The notes under the pieces are model-generated. The model saw only the letters and a list, made by a program, of their open reading frames with translations. It had not been told where the DNA came from and searched no databases. Source: Flavobacterium sp. DG2-3 (GTDB taxonomy: Bacteria > Bacteroidota > Bacteroidia > Flavobacteriales > Flavobacteriaceae). Taken from it: a DNA stretch of 64,000 nucleotides. The position numbers and the translations under genes are program-made. Positions 44,461 to 52,897 of this stretch are shown piece after piece; the stretch's first letter is position 1, and every line of letters starts with the position of its first letter. The stretch covers positions 372,001 to 436,000 of the forward strand of contig NZ_JAVAMB010000002.1 in assembly GCF_030730925.1 (NCBI RefSeq), read 5' to 3'.

Positions 44461-44871
44461 TCAGATTAACGTTCTGTCGCTATCACTTATAGGCAAATCG
44501 TTAATGCTGGCATATCTTTTTCTCATTAATCCATCTTCATCAAATTCCCAATTTTCATTTCCGTAAGCTCTAAACCATTGTCCATCTGCATTTCGATATT
44601 CATACACAAACCTCACAGCAATGCGGTTATCAGAATGTGCCCAATATTCCTTTTTCAGCTTATAATCAAGTTCTTTCTTCCATTTATTAGACAGAAAATC
44701 AATAATTTCTTCGCGGCCGTTTATAAATAAGTGACGATTTCTCCATTCGCTATTTATGGTGTAAGCCTGAGCTACTCTTTCAGGATCCCGGCTATTCCAA
44801 GCATCTTCGGCTAACTGTATTTTTTCCAGAGCTGTTTCTAGTGTAAATGGTGGTATTGGAAATTTTTTCAT
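44461..44871 (-). CDS. DUF1348/NTF2-like protein
   Basis: A 136-aa NTF2-fold protein of the DUF1348 family: [20 protein letters not shown], then [20 protein letters not shown] and the C-terminal [20 protein letters not shown]. The fold forms a ligand-binding cone, and members are usually encoded with oxidoreductases or hydrolases. First gene of operon 2, 108 bp after the module-C -7 box. Confidence 0.9.
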   Translation of the reverse strand: MKKFPIPPFTLETALEKIQLAEDAWNSRDPERVAQAYTINSEWRNRHLFINGREEIIDFLSNKWKKELDYKLKKEYWAHSDNRIAVRFVYEYRNADGQWFRAYGNENWEFDEDGLMRKRYASINDLPISDSDRTLI

Positions 44872-44978
44872 GTCTGAGTTATTTATTGGTTATTTGATAT
44901 CGACGGAAGCAGTGCTTTATACATAAATTATTGAGGCTCAGAAATAATGAGCAACTCAAATCATTTATTTATCTGAAG

Positions 44979-45048
44979 CAAAATTATAGCTGTAGAAAGA
45001 TTTACTAACTGTGAAAAAATCACTAAAAATTATAATAATCCAAGATTT
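44979..45048 (-). promoter_or_regulatory. Conserved promoter module C
   Basis: -7 box TAATTTTG (44979-44986, minus strand), 22 nt, then the 40-bp element 45009-45048 (begins CTGTGAAAAAATCAC, ends CAAGATTT). It is ~34/40 identical to module B's element. It lies in the divergent gap between operon 2 (44871, minus) and AraC 45343 (plus), so it may control both. Nothing else is visible in 44872-45342. Confidence 0.7.
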
Positions 45049-45342
45049 GTGTTCTTTTTACAATTTTCAAGAAAAGGTTGTTTCCTTTTAGAAGTAATTA
45101 ACTCACTTTAAAAAGATTAAAAAAATAGCAGAATAGAAATTACCTGATTTTTGCTTTATTTAAGAAACAGACTACAAGGGCTTTTGTATGTCTATTAAAA
45201 AAGTATCCACAGAGGTTAAAATCTTTAAATTTTATAATTTTAAGTCCGAATTGATACCTGCCTATCTTTATTTTTTTACGCAACTTTGAAAAAAATAACA
45301 ACGCAATTTTCGGCTTAAAAAATTGTATATAAGCACATTAGA

Positions 45343-46281
45343 ATGATACCGCAATTAACCACTTTAAGTAAACTAAATGATTGTCTGGCATTTATGAAGC
45401 TGCCGGAGAATTATCTCAACAATATAGACTTTGTTGTTTTGAAGTTACATGAAATGGGAATACATACTCCTTGCCAATCACCTACTTTTCGACCAGATTT
45501 TTATAATCTTACCATTGTTGTAAGCGGATCAGGCACTTGCATAGTTGGCAATGAAACTTTTGAACTTAGTTCTAATCATATATTTATTTCTAAGCCAGAC
45601 TCCTTCTTATCCAGCAGCTGGAGCAATATAACCAAGGTTTACAATATCTGTTTTAGTAAAGATTTTGTTTTAGAATATTTACCCGAAGGCATCGACGCAA
45701 TACTAGATTCAGATAAGAGTAATGGTTATATTGAGCCCCTAACAAAAGAAACTATGCTCTATTTTGAGGAAACCTGCCTTGAAATCCATGCGCTTTCAAA
45801 TTCTGTTTTATCCTATAAACAAGAACTTATTTCTAATCTTACTCTTAATCTTTTGTTTTTAATACAATTGCAATCACAGGAAAGAAAAAAACAAGAAACC
45901 AGAACCAATAAATATCCCCCGATTGTAACCGCTTTTCGTCAGAACCTTGAAGAAAATTTTAATAGTCTCCTAAAAGGGAAAAATGCTTCTATCATGCGTA
46001 CCAAAGAACATGCAAAGCTGCTAAATCTAAATGAAAATCATCTTTGTAAAGTAGTAAGCAATTCTACAAACAAAACTATTAATGATTGGATCAACGAGAA
46101 ACTCATTGATGAAATAAATTATCTTCTCAAACATTCTGATAAATCGATCAAAGAAATTGCTGGATTATTTGCTTTTAATGATATCAATTCTTTTTACAGC
46201 TATTTTAAGTCTCATACTTTAATTGCTCCAAGTGCTGTTAGGAAAGAATTTTTAATAAATAATTCTAATCACAAAACATAG
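45343..46281 (+). CDS. AraC family regulator, type 1 (cassette 2)
   Basis: A 312-aa AraC protein starting MIPQLTTLSKLNDCLAFMKL, clearly paralogous to 27540. Sensor: SPTFRPDFYNLTIVVSGSGT, SSSWSNITKVYNICFSKDFV. HTH: LLNLNENHLCKVVSNSTNKT and IKEIAGLFAFNDINSFYSYF. Divergent from operon 2, with module C between them. The second gene of its pair (46409) is 127 bp downstream. Confidence 0.9.
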   Translation: MIPQLTTLSKLNDCLAFMKLPENYLNNIDFVVLKLHEMGIHTPCQSPTFRPDFYNLTIVVSGSGTCIVGNETFELSSNHIFISKPDSFLSSSWSNITKVYNICFSKDFVLEYLPEGIDAILDSDKSNGYIEPLTKETMLYFEETCLEIHALSNSVLSYKQELISNLTLNLLFLIQLQSQERKKQETRTNKYPPIVTAFRQNLEENFNSLLKGKNASIMRTKEHAKLLNLNENHLCKVVSNSTNKTINDWINEKLIDEINYLLKHSDKSIKEIAGLFAFNDINSFYSYFKSHTLIAPSAVRKEFLINNSNHKT

Positions 46282-46408
46282 TTAAGACCAAATAAATCAT
46301 TATAAAAACTATTTAAAAAAATTCATGACAATTCTTCCCTTTTCTAACCAAACTGCCTCACAATCTTTAATCTTTATACAATTATTAAATATTAAAATTA
46401 TTTAGAAA

Positions 46409-47350
46409 ATGGAAAAAGACAAAAAACCAAAATTCACTGATTTTTACGAAACTGTAGAAATCATGGGAAATGACGGGTTATCAAATGGCCATTTGGGAGA
46501 TGAAGAATTTTCTTTTGTAAACTCACGTTTACTGCACAGAGACCACACCTTTCCGTGGAGTACTCCTTTATTTTATACTACCTTTTTTTCAATAGGATTT
46601 CTTATAGAAGCTCACGGACAAATTATTGTCGACAAGCAGCAGTTTACAGTCAAACCGGGAATGTTTTTTGTAAACAAGCCTGGTGAATTACAGCAATTAA
46701 CGTGGTATTCGGTTCAGGAATCTTATGGCTTATTGTTTACCGAGGAATTCATTTCTAAATATGCCGGAATATCAATTTATAAAACGTTTCCTTTCTTGTT
46801 ATTTGAAAGACAAGTTCCTCTGCAAACTTCTGTAGAATTTAGACTTGAACTTAAAAAAATTCTCCTTCTTATTGTTCAGGAACTAGAAAGAGATTCTCCT
46901 TTACAGAAAAAAATATGCGCTAATTTATTGACCCGATTCTTATTAAAAATTAAGCAGGAGTATTGGGAAGGATATAAAATTCATACTTCGCCAGACCGTA
47001 ATCCAGACATTCTAAAAGATTTTACACAAAATTTAGAATATCATTATGATCAATTATTAAAAGGCAAAGTAAACAGAACGCTTTATATAAAAGATTATGC
47101 AGAAATGCAGCAGCTTCATGAAAATTATCTTTCTAGTGTGCTAAAAGAAAAAACAGGAAAAACAGGCGGACAATTAATAGCTGAAAAAACACTTAGCACT
47201 GCTAAAATTTTAATGGAAGATTCTCGTTTTTCAATAAAAGAGATTTCCTATATGCTGGGATTTTCATACATGTCTTATTTTAGTATATTTTTTAAGAAGC
47301 ACACAGGGCTTTCTCCTGTGGAATATCGAAAAAAAAATCTCAAGATTTAA
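46409..47350 (+). CDS. AraC family regulator, type 2 (cassette 2)
   Basis: A 313-aa near twin of 28482: YAGISIYKTFPFLLFERQ, DYAEMQQLHENYLSSVLKEK and IKEISYMLGFSYMSYFSIFF are almost identical between the two. The strongest conservation is in the DNA-binding half, which suggests shared target sites (the 40-bp element). Convergent with the AraC gene at 47435. Confidence 0.9.
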   Translation: MEKDKKPKFTDFYETVEIMGNDGLSNGHLGDEEFSFVNSRLLHRDHTFPWSTPLFYTTFFSIGFLIEAHGQIIVDKQQFTVKPGMFFVNKPGELQQLTWYSVQESYGLLFTEEFISKYAGISIYKTFPFLLFERQVPLQTSVEFRLELKKILLLIVQELERDSPLQKKICANLLTRFLLKIKQEYWEGYKIHTSPDRNPDILKDFTQNLEYHYDQLLKGKVNRTLYIKDYAEMQQLHENYLSSVLKEKTGKTGGQLIAEKTLSTAKILMEDSRFSIKEISYMLGFSYMSYFSIFFKKHTGLSPVEYRKKNLKI

Positions 47351-47434
47351 GAAAAAGAAGCTTTCAGTATTATTGAGTAATAGATTATCCCGCGCTTCGA
47401 TTTAAATAATCATTCAAATTCTTTTTATTCTATT

Positions 47435-48412
47435 TTACCAACTCGGACGAATATTTACAACATCACCTTTATAAATATGTGTCAATTCATTTTGCGATGC
47501 ATTAAAATCATTTCTTACTGAAATGGCTGTTTTACTAGTATGTTTTTTAAAAAAGCTGTAGAATTGTTTTAGTTCACGAAAACCGTACAATTGAGCTATT
47601 TCGCTCATCGACTTATCTGTATTTTTAAGAAGATAGGTTATTTCATCAATCAATTTTGCATTTATCCATTGATTAATGGTTTTGCCTGAACTTTTACTTA
47701 TTATTTTAGACAAATTATTTTCAGTAATGTTTAATAATTCTGCGTGTTCCCGAAGTCTCAATACGACATCTGTTTCACCAGAAATAAGTCCGTTGAAATT
47801 CTGATCCAAATTTCTGCAGAAAGCAGTAAATATAACATCATGCTTTTCGTTCTGAATTGCCAATTCAACCGCATTTTGATGTTGTTGAATGAGCAAAAGA
47901 ATATTGACAAGAAGGTTTGATATCATTTCGTATTTAAATGTAGTCATAGAAATTGCTTCTGCATAAATTTCCAGACAAATGTCTTCAAATCGTTTAATAT
48001 CTTCTTGGTTAAATAAATAATTTAAGCCATTGCTGTTGTCCATTTCCAAAAATTCTTCCATTCCGAATGGCAGAATATCTGCAATAAATTCTCTGCTAAA
48101 ACTAATATTATAAACAGTCTTCATTTCGGTCCAGCCACTGGAGAAATAAATATCTGGACGCTTCATGAAAACATTACCAGGTCCTACTTCAAAAACTTCG
48201 TTGCCTGATACTAAAGTTCCAGCTCCATCGAGTACGATCATTAAGGTGTAAAAATCAGGCCTAAATGTGGGAGTTAAATAAGGCATTTCTAACCCCATTT
48301 CATGCACTTTTAAAATAGCAAAATCATCTGTTTCATTATAAGAATAAACAGGTAAGTTCATAAAAGCGAGCATGTCGCGCAATTTTTTTAGATTTGTAAG
48401 TTCTGGTTTCAT
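47435..48412 (-). CDS. AraC family regulator, type 1 (third copy)
   Basis: A 325-aa type-1 AraC related to 27540 and 45343: LTNLKKLRDMLAFMNLP, LTPTFRPDFYTLMIVLDGAG, LLNITENNLSKIISKSSGKT and MSEIAQLYGFRELKQFYSFF. It has a 15-20 residue C-terminal tail absent from the others. A -7-like CAAAAATA (minus TATTTTTG) lies at 48438-48445 upstream. It stands opposite to the 45343/46409 pair. Confidence 0.9.
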   Translation of the reverse strand: MKPELTNLKKLRDMLAFMNLPVYSYNETDDFAILKVHEMGLEMPYLTPTFRPDFYTLMIVLDGAGTLVSGNEVFEVGPGNVFMKRPDIYFSSGWTEMKTVYNISFSREFIADILPFGMEEFLEMDNSNGLNYLFNQEDIKRFEDICLEIYAEAISMTTFKYEMISNLLVNILLLIQQHQNAVELAIQNEKHDVIFTAFCRNLDQNFNGLISGETDVVLRLREHAELLNITENNLSKIISKSSGKTINQWINAKLIDEITYLLKNTDKSMSEIAQLYGFRELKQFYSFFKKHTSKTAISVRNDFNASQNELTHIYKGDVVNIRPSW

Positions 48413-48665
48413 TTTATTCGTTTCATCACTTATTTGACAAAAATAAAAGTAGAATAAATGTACTAAAATAACAGAAAATTACAAATGAAATAAAATCCTT
48501 TTTCGGCTCTATAAATCAAGTCATTCGTTTGTAAAATAATGAGATTCACTTTAAATCTGAACAAACTCTATCCTTCTAAAAGTCTGATGAAATAATATGA
48601 AATCCAAAAGTTAGCTACAAAACAAACTTTTATATTTGATGTCTGATATTTTCAGTAGAATTTGT

Positions 48666-49049
48666 TTATTTCACAAATCTACTGAACATCTCTTTGATTT
48701 CATCAAAATTATCTGGTTTCGAAATGTATTCAACAGAGATATCATTTTTTTTAAGCCAGGCATACATGAATTCTTCAGGAGGAGTAGAAATTAAAACTAC
48801 TTCTATCTGCTCAAATTTCTTTTCTGATTTCATCTGCTTTAGAAAATCGAGTCCGTTTATCATAGGCATATTATAATCCAAAAAGATAAGATCAGGAAGC
48901 TGTTCTGCATTTCTTAATTCTGCAAGAGCGATTTTAGGATTTGATACGGTACGATATACAGCATTTGTCTGCATTGAATTCAGAGCTTCTAAAAACAATT
49001 CGGTATCGTCAATATCGTCATCTACAAGAAGGATATTTTTGTAACGCAT
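48666..49049 (-). CDS. Stand-alone response regulator (receiver only)
   Basis: A 127-aa Rcp1/CheY-like receiver: acidic pocket LLVDDDIDD (Asp10-12), phospho-acceptor Asp58 in DLIFLDYNMP, Thr/Ser in VLISTPP, and Lys in ISKPDNF. All phosphotransfer residues are present, unlike the degenerate receiver at 20675. No output domain, so it probably works by protein contact or as a phosphorelay shuttle. No kinase gene is adjacent. Confidence 0.92.
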   Translation of the reverse strand: MRYKNILLVDDDIDDTELFLEALNSMQTNAVYRTVSNPKIALAELRNAEQLPDLIFLDYNMPMINGLDFLKQMKSEKKFEQIEVVLISTPPEEFMYAWLKKNDISVEYISKPDNFDEIKEMFSRFVK

Positions 49050-49265
49050 TTTATTCTTTTTATATTCTATAAAACTTATAATCAGGTTATTTACGTTTGT
49101 TTTTGTATAATGGTTTTTATTCTTATCCGAAAATTTTGTTAATCTTTTGGGTTTTGGTTGTTTGCGTAGTTTTTGTTAACGTATCGCTTGTGACCTATCC
49201 GTCTCGTCCTGAAAAAAGTTGTAATAATAATTACCGTTTTCTTTAAGAACTTCCTGGTCAAAAAT

Positions 49266-49691
49266 TTACTTTAAGAACCCTTTAATAATTCTATCTAATT
49301 CTTCTTTTTCTTCTATATCTCCATTAACACTGTCCATTTCTCTTTTTAATTTAAACCAATGAGGATCAGTAGCTCTAGTTGTGTAATTCCATATCATTTC
49401 CATGTCGTTTACGTATTTAAACTTAATGTAGATATTCCCATTTTTCATAATATATTCTTGCCCCGATCGCTCTAAAACATATCTTATATTTTTATAATAA
49501 TTTTGTGAGACTTCATTAGGACTTGCAATTCTATACAATTGATTATGAAATAAATTTGAAAAAAAAACAGGACGATTTATGACCTCCCTTGGAAGAACTG
49601 GCCGAAGTTTTACATATCTATTTTGCCAATAATAATGAGCTGAAAATAAAAAAATAACGCTTCCTAAGATTATATATATCTTTTTTTTCAT
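49266..49691 (-). CDS. Hypothetical membrane-anchored protein, partner of 49695
   Basis: A 141-aa protein with an N-terminal hydrophobic anchor (KKKIYIILGSVIFLFSAHYY, residues 2-21) and a soluble mixed domain containing PVFFSNLFHNQLYRIASPNE. It starts 3 bp after the gene at 49695, so the two are translated together. No family recognised. The size, anchor and coupling would suit an immunity-type partner, but this is inference only. Confidence 0.55.
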   Translation of the reverse strand: MKKKIYIILGSVIFLFSAHYYWQNRYVKLRPVLPREVINRPVFFSNLFHNQLYRIASPNEVSQNYYKNIRYVLERSGQEYIMKNGNIYIKFKYVNDMEMIWNYTTRATDPHWFKLKREMDSVNGDIEEKEELDRIIKGFLK

Positions 49692-49694
49692 TTC

Positions 49695-50426
49695 TTATCT
49701 CAATTTAAGATTTATCTCTCCAGAAGAATTCATTTGAAAAGTTTTATTGAAATTTTGTTGCCACTCTCCTCTCATTTCATAAGGTCTTGCCCCGCAGTAT
49801 TTTTCTACTAATAAGGCATCTGAATCATTAATAAACCCAATACTTGGCACGTAAGCATTAGCTCCCTTATGCCAATCATATCTGTCCCACCATTTGTGGA
49901 TTATCTTTCCAGATAAAATAAAACTATTTTTTTTCTTCGTCACAGTAAAATAACAGGTTGAAGTTATTGTACTTGTTCCGCACACATAATACAATTCACG
50001 AAAAATGCCTCCTGTAAATATTTTATCAAAATGAGTAATATATGTGCGAGCTTTTTCGCTCGTTAAGGTGTTAAGAAAAATCACAAACTCTGGATCATTT
50101 TCGAAACGCTCCAGATTCGCTCTTTCCGCCACAATAACTTCATTATTGCCTCTCAGCCAATGAAAATCTATATTTTTTGTAAAACCACTGCCATCCAACC
50201 ACCACTGAAGACAATCTGCAGCCATATTGAAATTTCGTTGTCTAGCTTTCTCAACCATTTCAAGATAATTCTTTTTTAACATGAAGGCTTTGTCTCTTTC
50301 ATTTAATTGTATATAAAAAGCTTTTGCATGTGGGTTTCCCTGCTGATTCCAAAAAGGATCTCCAAATAAGTTTTTATATTCCGAAGGCTCTAAACTGTTT
50401 TTTGTTTTAATTATTTTATTGTCCAT
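49695..50426 (-). CDS. Hypothetical protein with C-terminal WWDRYDWHKG motif
   Basis: A 243-aa soluble protein without a signal peptide. The N-terminal two-thirds is helical and charged; the C-terminal third carries a Trp/His/Asp-rich patch, KIIHKWWDRYDWHKGANAYV, then GFINDSDALLVEKYCGARPY and EWQQNFNKTF. Clustered Asp/His/Arg residues look like a catalytic site. The unlinked position and the coupled small membrane protein recall toxin/immunity gene pairs, but I do not recognise the family. Confidence 0.5.
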   Translation of the reverse strand: MDNKIIKTKNSLEPSEYKNLFGDPFWNQQGNPHAKAFYIQLNERDKAFMLKKNYLEMVEKARQRNFNMAADCLQWWLDGSGFTKNIDFHWLRGNNEVIVAERANLERFENDPEFVIFLNTLTSEKARTYITHFDKIFTGGIFRELYYVCGTSTITSTCYFTVTKKKNSFILSGKIIHKWWDRYDWHKGANAYVPSIGFINDSDALLVEKYCGARPYEMRGEWQQNFNKTFQMNSSGEINLKLR

Positions 50427-50523
50427 GAATCAACTATTAATGCTGTGATGTTAAACATAACAAATAAAACTAAGAATAAAGCTGTTAAAAAAATAATTTA
50501 ACACAACTCGAAGAAAGAATGAT

Positions 50524-50556
50524 GAAAAAAAAATCCCATTTCTAACGAAATGGGAT
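50524..50556 (-). terminator. Rho-independent terminator
   Basis: Perfect stem ATCCCATTTC / GAAATGGGAT, 4-nt loop and T-run on the minus strand, 11 bp after the permease stop. Confidence 0.9.
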
Positions 50557-50567
50557 GTTAAAACTAC

Positions 50568-51992
50568 TTATCTTTTATTTTTAAAAACCTTATAAAACAC
50601 AAAAAGAATTACCAGCCAAATCGGAATTAATTCTACAGATATTTTCATATTAGTCATCCACATAATGACTAAAATAGCTAATAAGAATATGAAACAGATA
50701 TAGTTGCTTACGGGATAAAATATAGAAGCAAACTTCGTTTTGGTGTTTTCTCTGTCTTTTGCACGTCTAAATTGCAGATGCGTATACGAAATCATAACCC
50801 AATTAATAACCAGACAAGACACTACTAAAGACATTAAAATACCAAAAGCTTCTTCTGGCATTATTTTATTAATTAAAATACAAATCGCGGCAAAACAAGA
50901 AGAAATTAAAATAGCATTAACGGGTACCGAATGTTTGTTCAGTTTCTTTAAAAACTTAGGCGCACTCCCCTGATCTGCTAATCCAAATAGCATGCGCGAG
51001 TTGCTGTAAACACTACTATTGTATACTGATAAAGCAGCGGTTAGTACAATTAGATTCAAAACATTGGCAATGAGACTTGTAAAAAATATTTTGTTACCAA
51101 AAAGCTCAAATTCCATTCCGTTTAAATTTTGAAAAACCATTACAAACGGACTGCTGTCTGTTGTAATTTGCTGCCAAGGTGACAATGCAAATAAGATAAC
51201 CAATGCGCCAACATAAAATATCAGAATTCTATAAATAACCTGATTGGTTGCTTTTGGAATGTTTTTTTCTGGGTTCTCAGCTTCAGCAGCGGTAATTCCG
51301 ATTAGTTCTAAACCGCCAAAAGAAAACATAATTAAAGCCATGGCAGACAATAAACCTTGGAAGCTTCCATTTGCATTTTTTTCGAAGAAACCTTTCGGAA
51401 AGAAACCTCCATCGTTATATAAATTATGGATCGAAGCATGCTCTCCTCCTGTTCCGCTTATCAGCAGATATGTTCCAAAAAGAATCATGGCAATAATAGC
51501 AACCACTTTTATGATGGAAAACCAAAATTCAGTTTCTCCGTACACTTTTACCGACGCAAAATTCAACGCATTAATAACCAGAAAGAAAAATAAACTGGAT
51601 GCCCACAGCGGAATTTCAGGCCACCAAAACTGCACATAAACCCCAATCGCTGTAAGTTCGGCCATACTGACTAAAATATACAGAATCCAATAATTCCAAC
51701 CCGATGCAAAACCTGCAAAAGAACCGCAATACTTATAGGCAAAATAGCTAAAACTTCCTGAAACAGGTTCTTCAACCACCATTTCGCCAAGCTGTCTCAT
51801 AATAAAAAAAGCGATAATTCCGGCAATGGCATAGCCTAAGATAACAGATGGTCCCGCTAATACGGCTGCTGGACCAATGCCGAGGAAAAGACCTGTTCCT
51901 ATAGATCCGCCTAAGGCAATTAACTGGATGTGACGGTTCGTTAGTCCGCGTTTAAGCTGATTCTCTTCTGCAGCATCATGATTATTTTTCAC
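50568..51992 (-). CDS. Amino-acid permease (AAT/APC family)
   Basis: A 474-aa, 12-helix inner-membrane transporter with the family start RGLTNRHIQLIALGGSIGTG, then QLGEMVVEEPVSGSFSYFA and SFGGLELIGITAAEAENPEK. This is the AAT group (proline-, GABA-, aromatic-type permeases), proton-coupled; the exact amino acid is not decidable. The start codon is GTG at 51992: an in-frame TAA lies 6 nt upstream and no ATG is available. Monocistronic. Confidence 0.93.
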   Translation of the reverse strand: MKNNHDAAEENQLKRGLTNRHIQLIALGGSIGTGLFLGIGPAAVLAGPSVILGYAIAGIIAFFIMRQLGEMVVEEPVSGSFSYFAYKYCGSFAGFASGWNYWILYILVSMAELTAIGVYVQFWWPEIPLWASSLFFFLVINALNFASVKVYGETEFWFSIIKVVAIIAMILFGTYLLISGTGGEHASIHNLYNDGGFFPKGFFEKNANGSFQGLLSAMALIMFSFGGLELIGITAAEAENPEKNIPKATNQVIYRILIFYVGALVILFALSPWQQITTDSSPFVMVFQNLNGMEFELFGNKIFFTSLIANVLNLIVLTAALSVYNSSVYSNSRMLFGLADQGSAPKFLKKLNKHSVPVNAILISSCFAAICILINKIMPEEAFGILMSLVVSCLVINWVMISYTHLQFRRAKDRENTKTKFASIFYPVSNYICFIFLLAILVIMWMTNMKISVELIPIWLVILFVFYKVFKNKR

Positions 51993-52140
51993 AGATTAGA
52001 TTTTTAGGATTTAAATGTATTTGGAAATGTATAATCAGCGAAGATAAGTTAAAAAAGGAATCGCGCAAAGCATCATTTTGTCGGATCTATCAGAATTGAA
52101 TATAAAAATTGAAGTTTTCAGGGTTAATCTGCACTTTTAT

Positions 52141-52172
52141 AAAAAAATAAAACCACTCCTAAGAGTGGTTTT
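52141..52172 (-). terminator. Rho-independent terminator
   Basis: Stem AAAACCACTC / GAGTGGTTTT with T-run on the minus strand, after the PorT-like gene ending at 52200. Confidence 0.88.
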
Positions 52173-52199
52173 ACCAATAGAAAGAATCATACTAATTAC

Positions 52200-52841
52200 T
52201 CAATTCAAAAAATAACCTATCGTTATTTGAAAAACTCTATTTTTCATATCGTTATTGATAAAATAACTAACATCACTTTCTTTAAAAACATTTGAATACG
52301 ACAGATTATATCTTGCATCTGCATAAAATTTATCTCTGAATTGGTATCCCAAACCGAAGTTTACCGAAGTATCTATTCCACTTGAGTATTTTTTCAGATT
52401 CATATTCTCTTTGTTATCATATCCTAAGAAATTATCTTGGTATTCATTATTTGCTTTTAAAAGAATGCCAATTTGAGGTCCCGCCTGTACGCTTAAACCT
52501 TTTGCAACATAATATTTCAACATTACAGGAATGTTTAAATAGTTTAGTTTAATCGTACTTTTAAAATTAGAATTGCTTACCTCTGCATCAGAATAAGAAA
52601 ATTTAGATCCCTGCTGGCTGTATAATAATTCCGGCTGTACGGAGAATTGCTTTGCAAGTGGAATTTCAACCATTAAACCTGCGGTAAATCCTGTTTTGTC
52701 TGATGAATTTAATTCGCTTTCATCAACGCTAAGGTTTGCCATATTTAAACCCGCTTTTATTCCTAGTTTCACTTTTTGATCCTGAGCTATAGCTGCCCCG
52801 CTTAGGAATAATGCGCATAAAACTAACATTGTTTTTTTCAT
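52200..52841 (-). CDS. PorT-like outer-membrane beta-barrel protein
   Basis: A 213-aa protein: signal peptide MKKTMLVLCALFLSGAAIAQ, then an eight-strand barrel with the family start VKLGIKAGLNMANLSVDES, SVQPELLYSQQGSKFSYSD, and GLGYQFRDKFYADARYNLSY, ending in an aromatic-terminated strand (ITIGYFLN). Generic small barrel with no assigned ligand. It follows the 2048-aa protease gene by 57 bp and may be transcribed with it. Confidence 0.9.
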   Translation of the reverse strand: MKKTMLVLCALFLSGAAIAQDQKVKLGIKAGLNMANLSVDESELNSSDKTGFTAGLMVEIPLAKQFSVQPELLYSQQGSKFSYSDAEVSNSNFKSTIKLNYLNIPVMLKYYVAKGLSVQAGPQIGILLKANNEYQDNFLGYDNKENMNLKKYSSGIDTSVNFGLGYQFRDKFYADARYNLSYSNVFKESDVSYFINNDMKNRVFQITIGYFLN

Positions 52842-52897
52842 AGCCTTTTTGTTTTAAGAATGGTAACTCCCAAAAAGAGAGTTACCTAATCTGTCTC

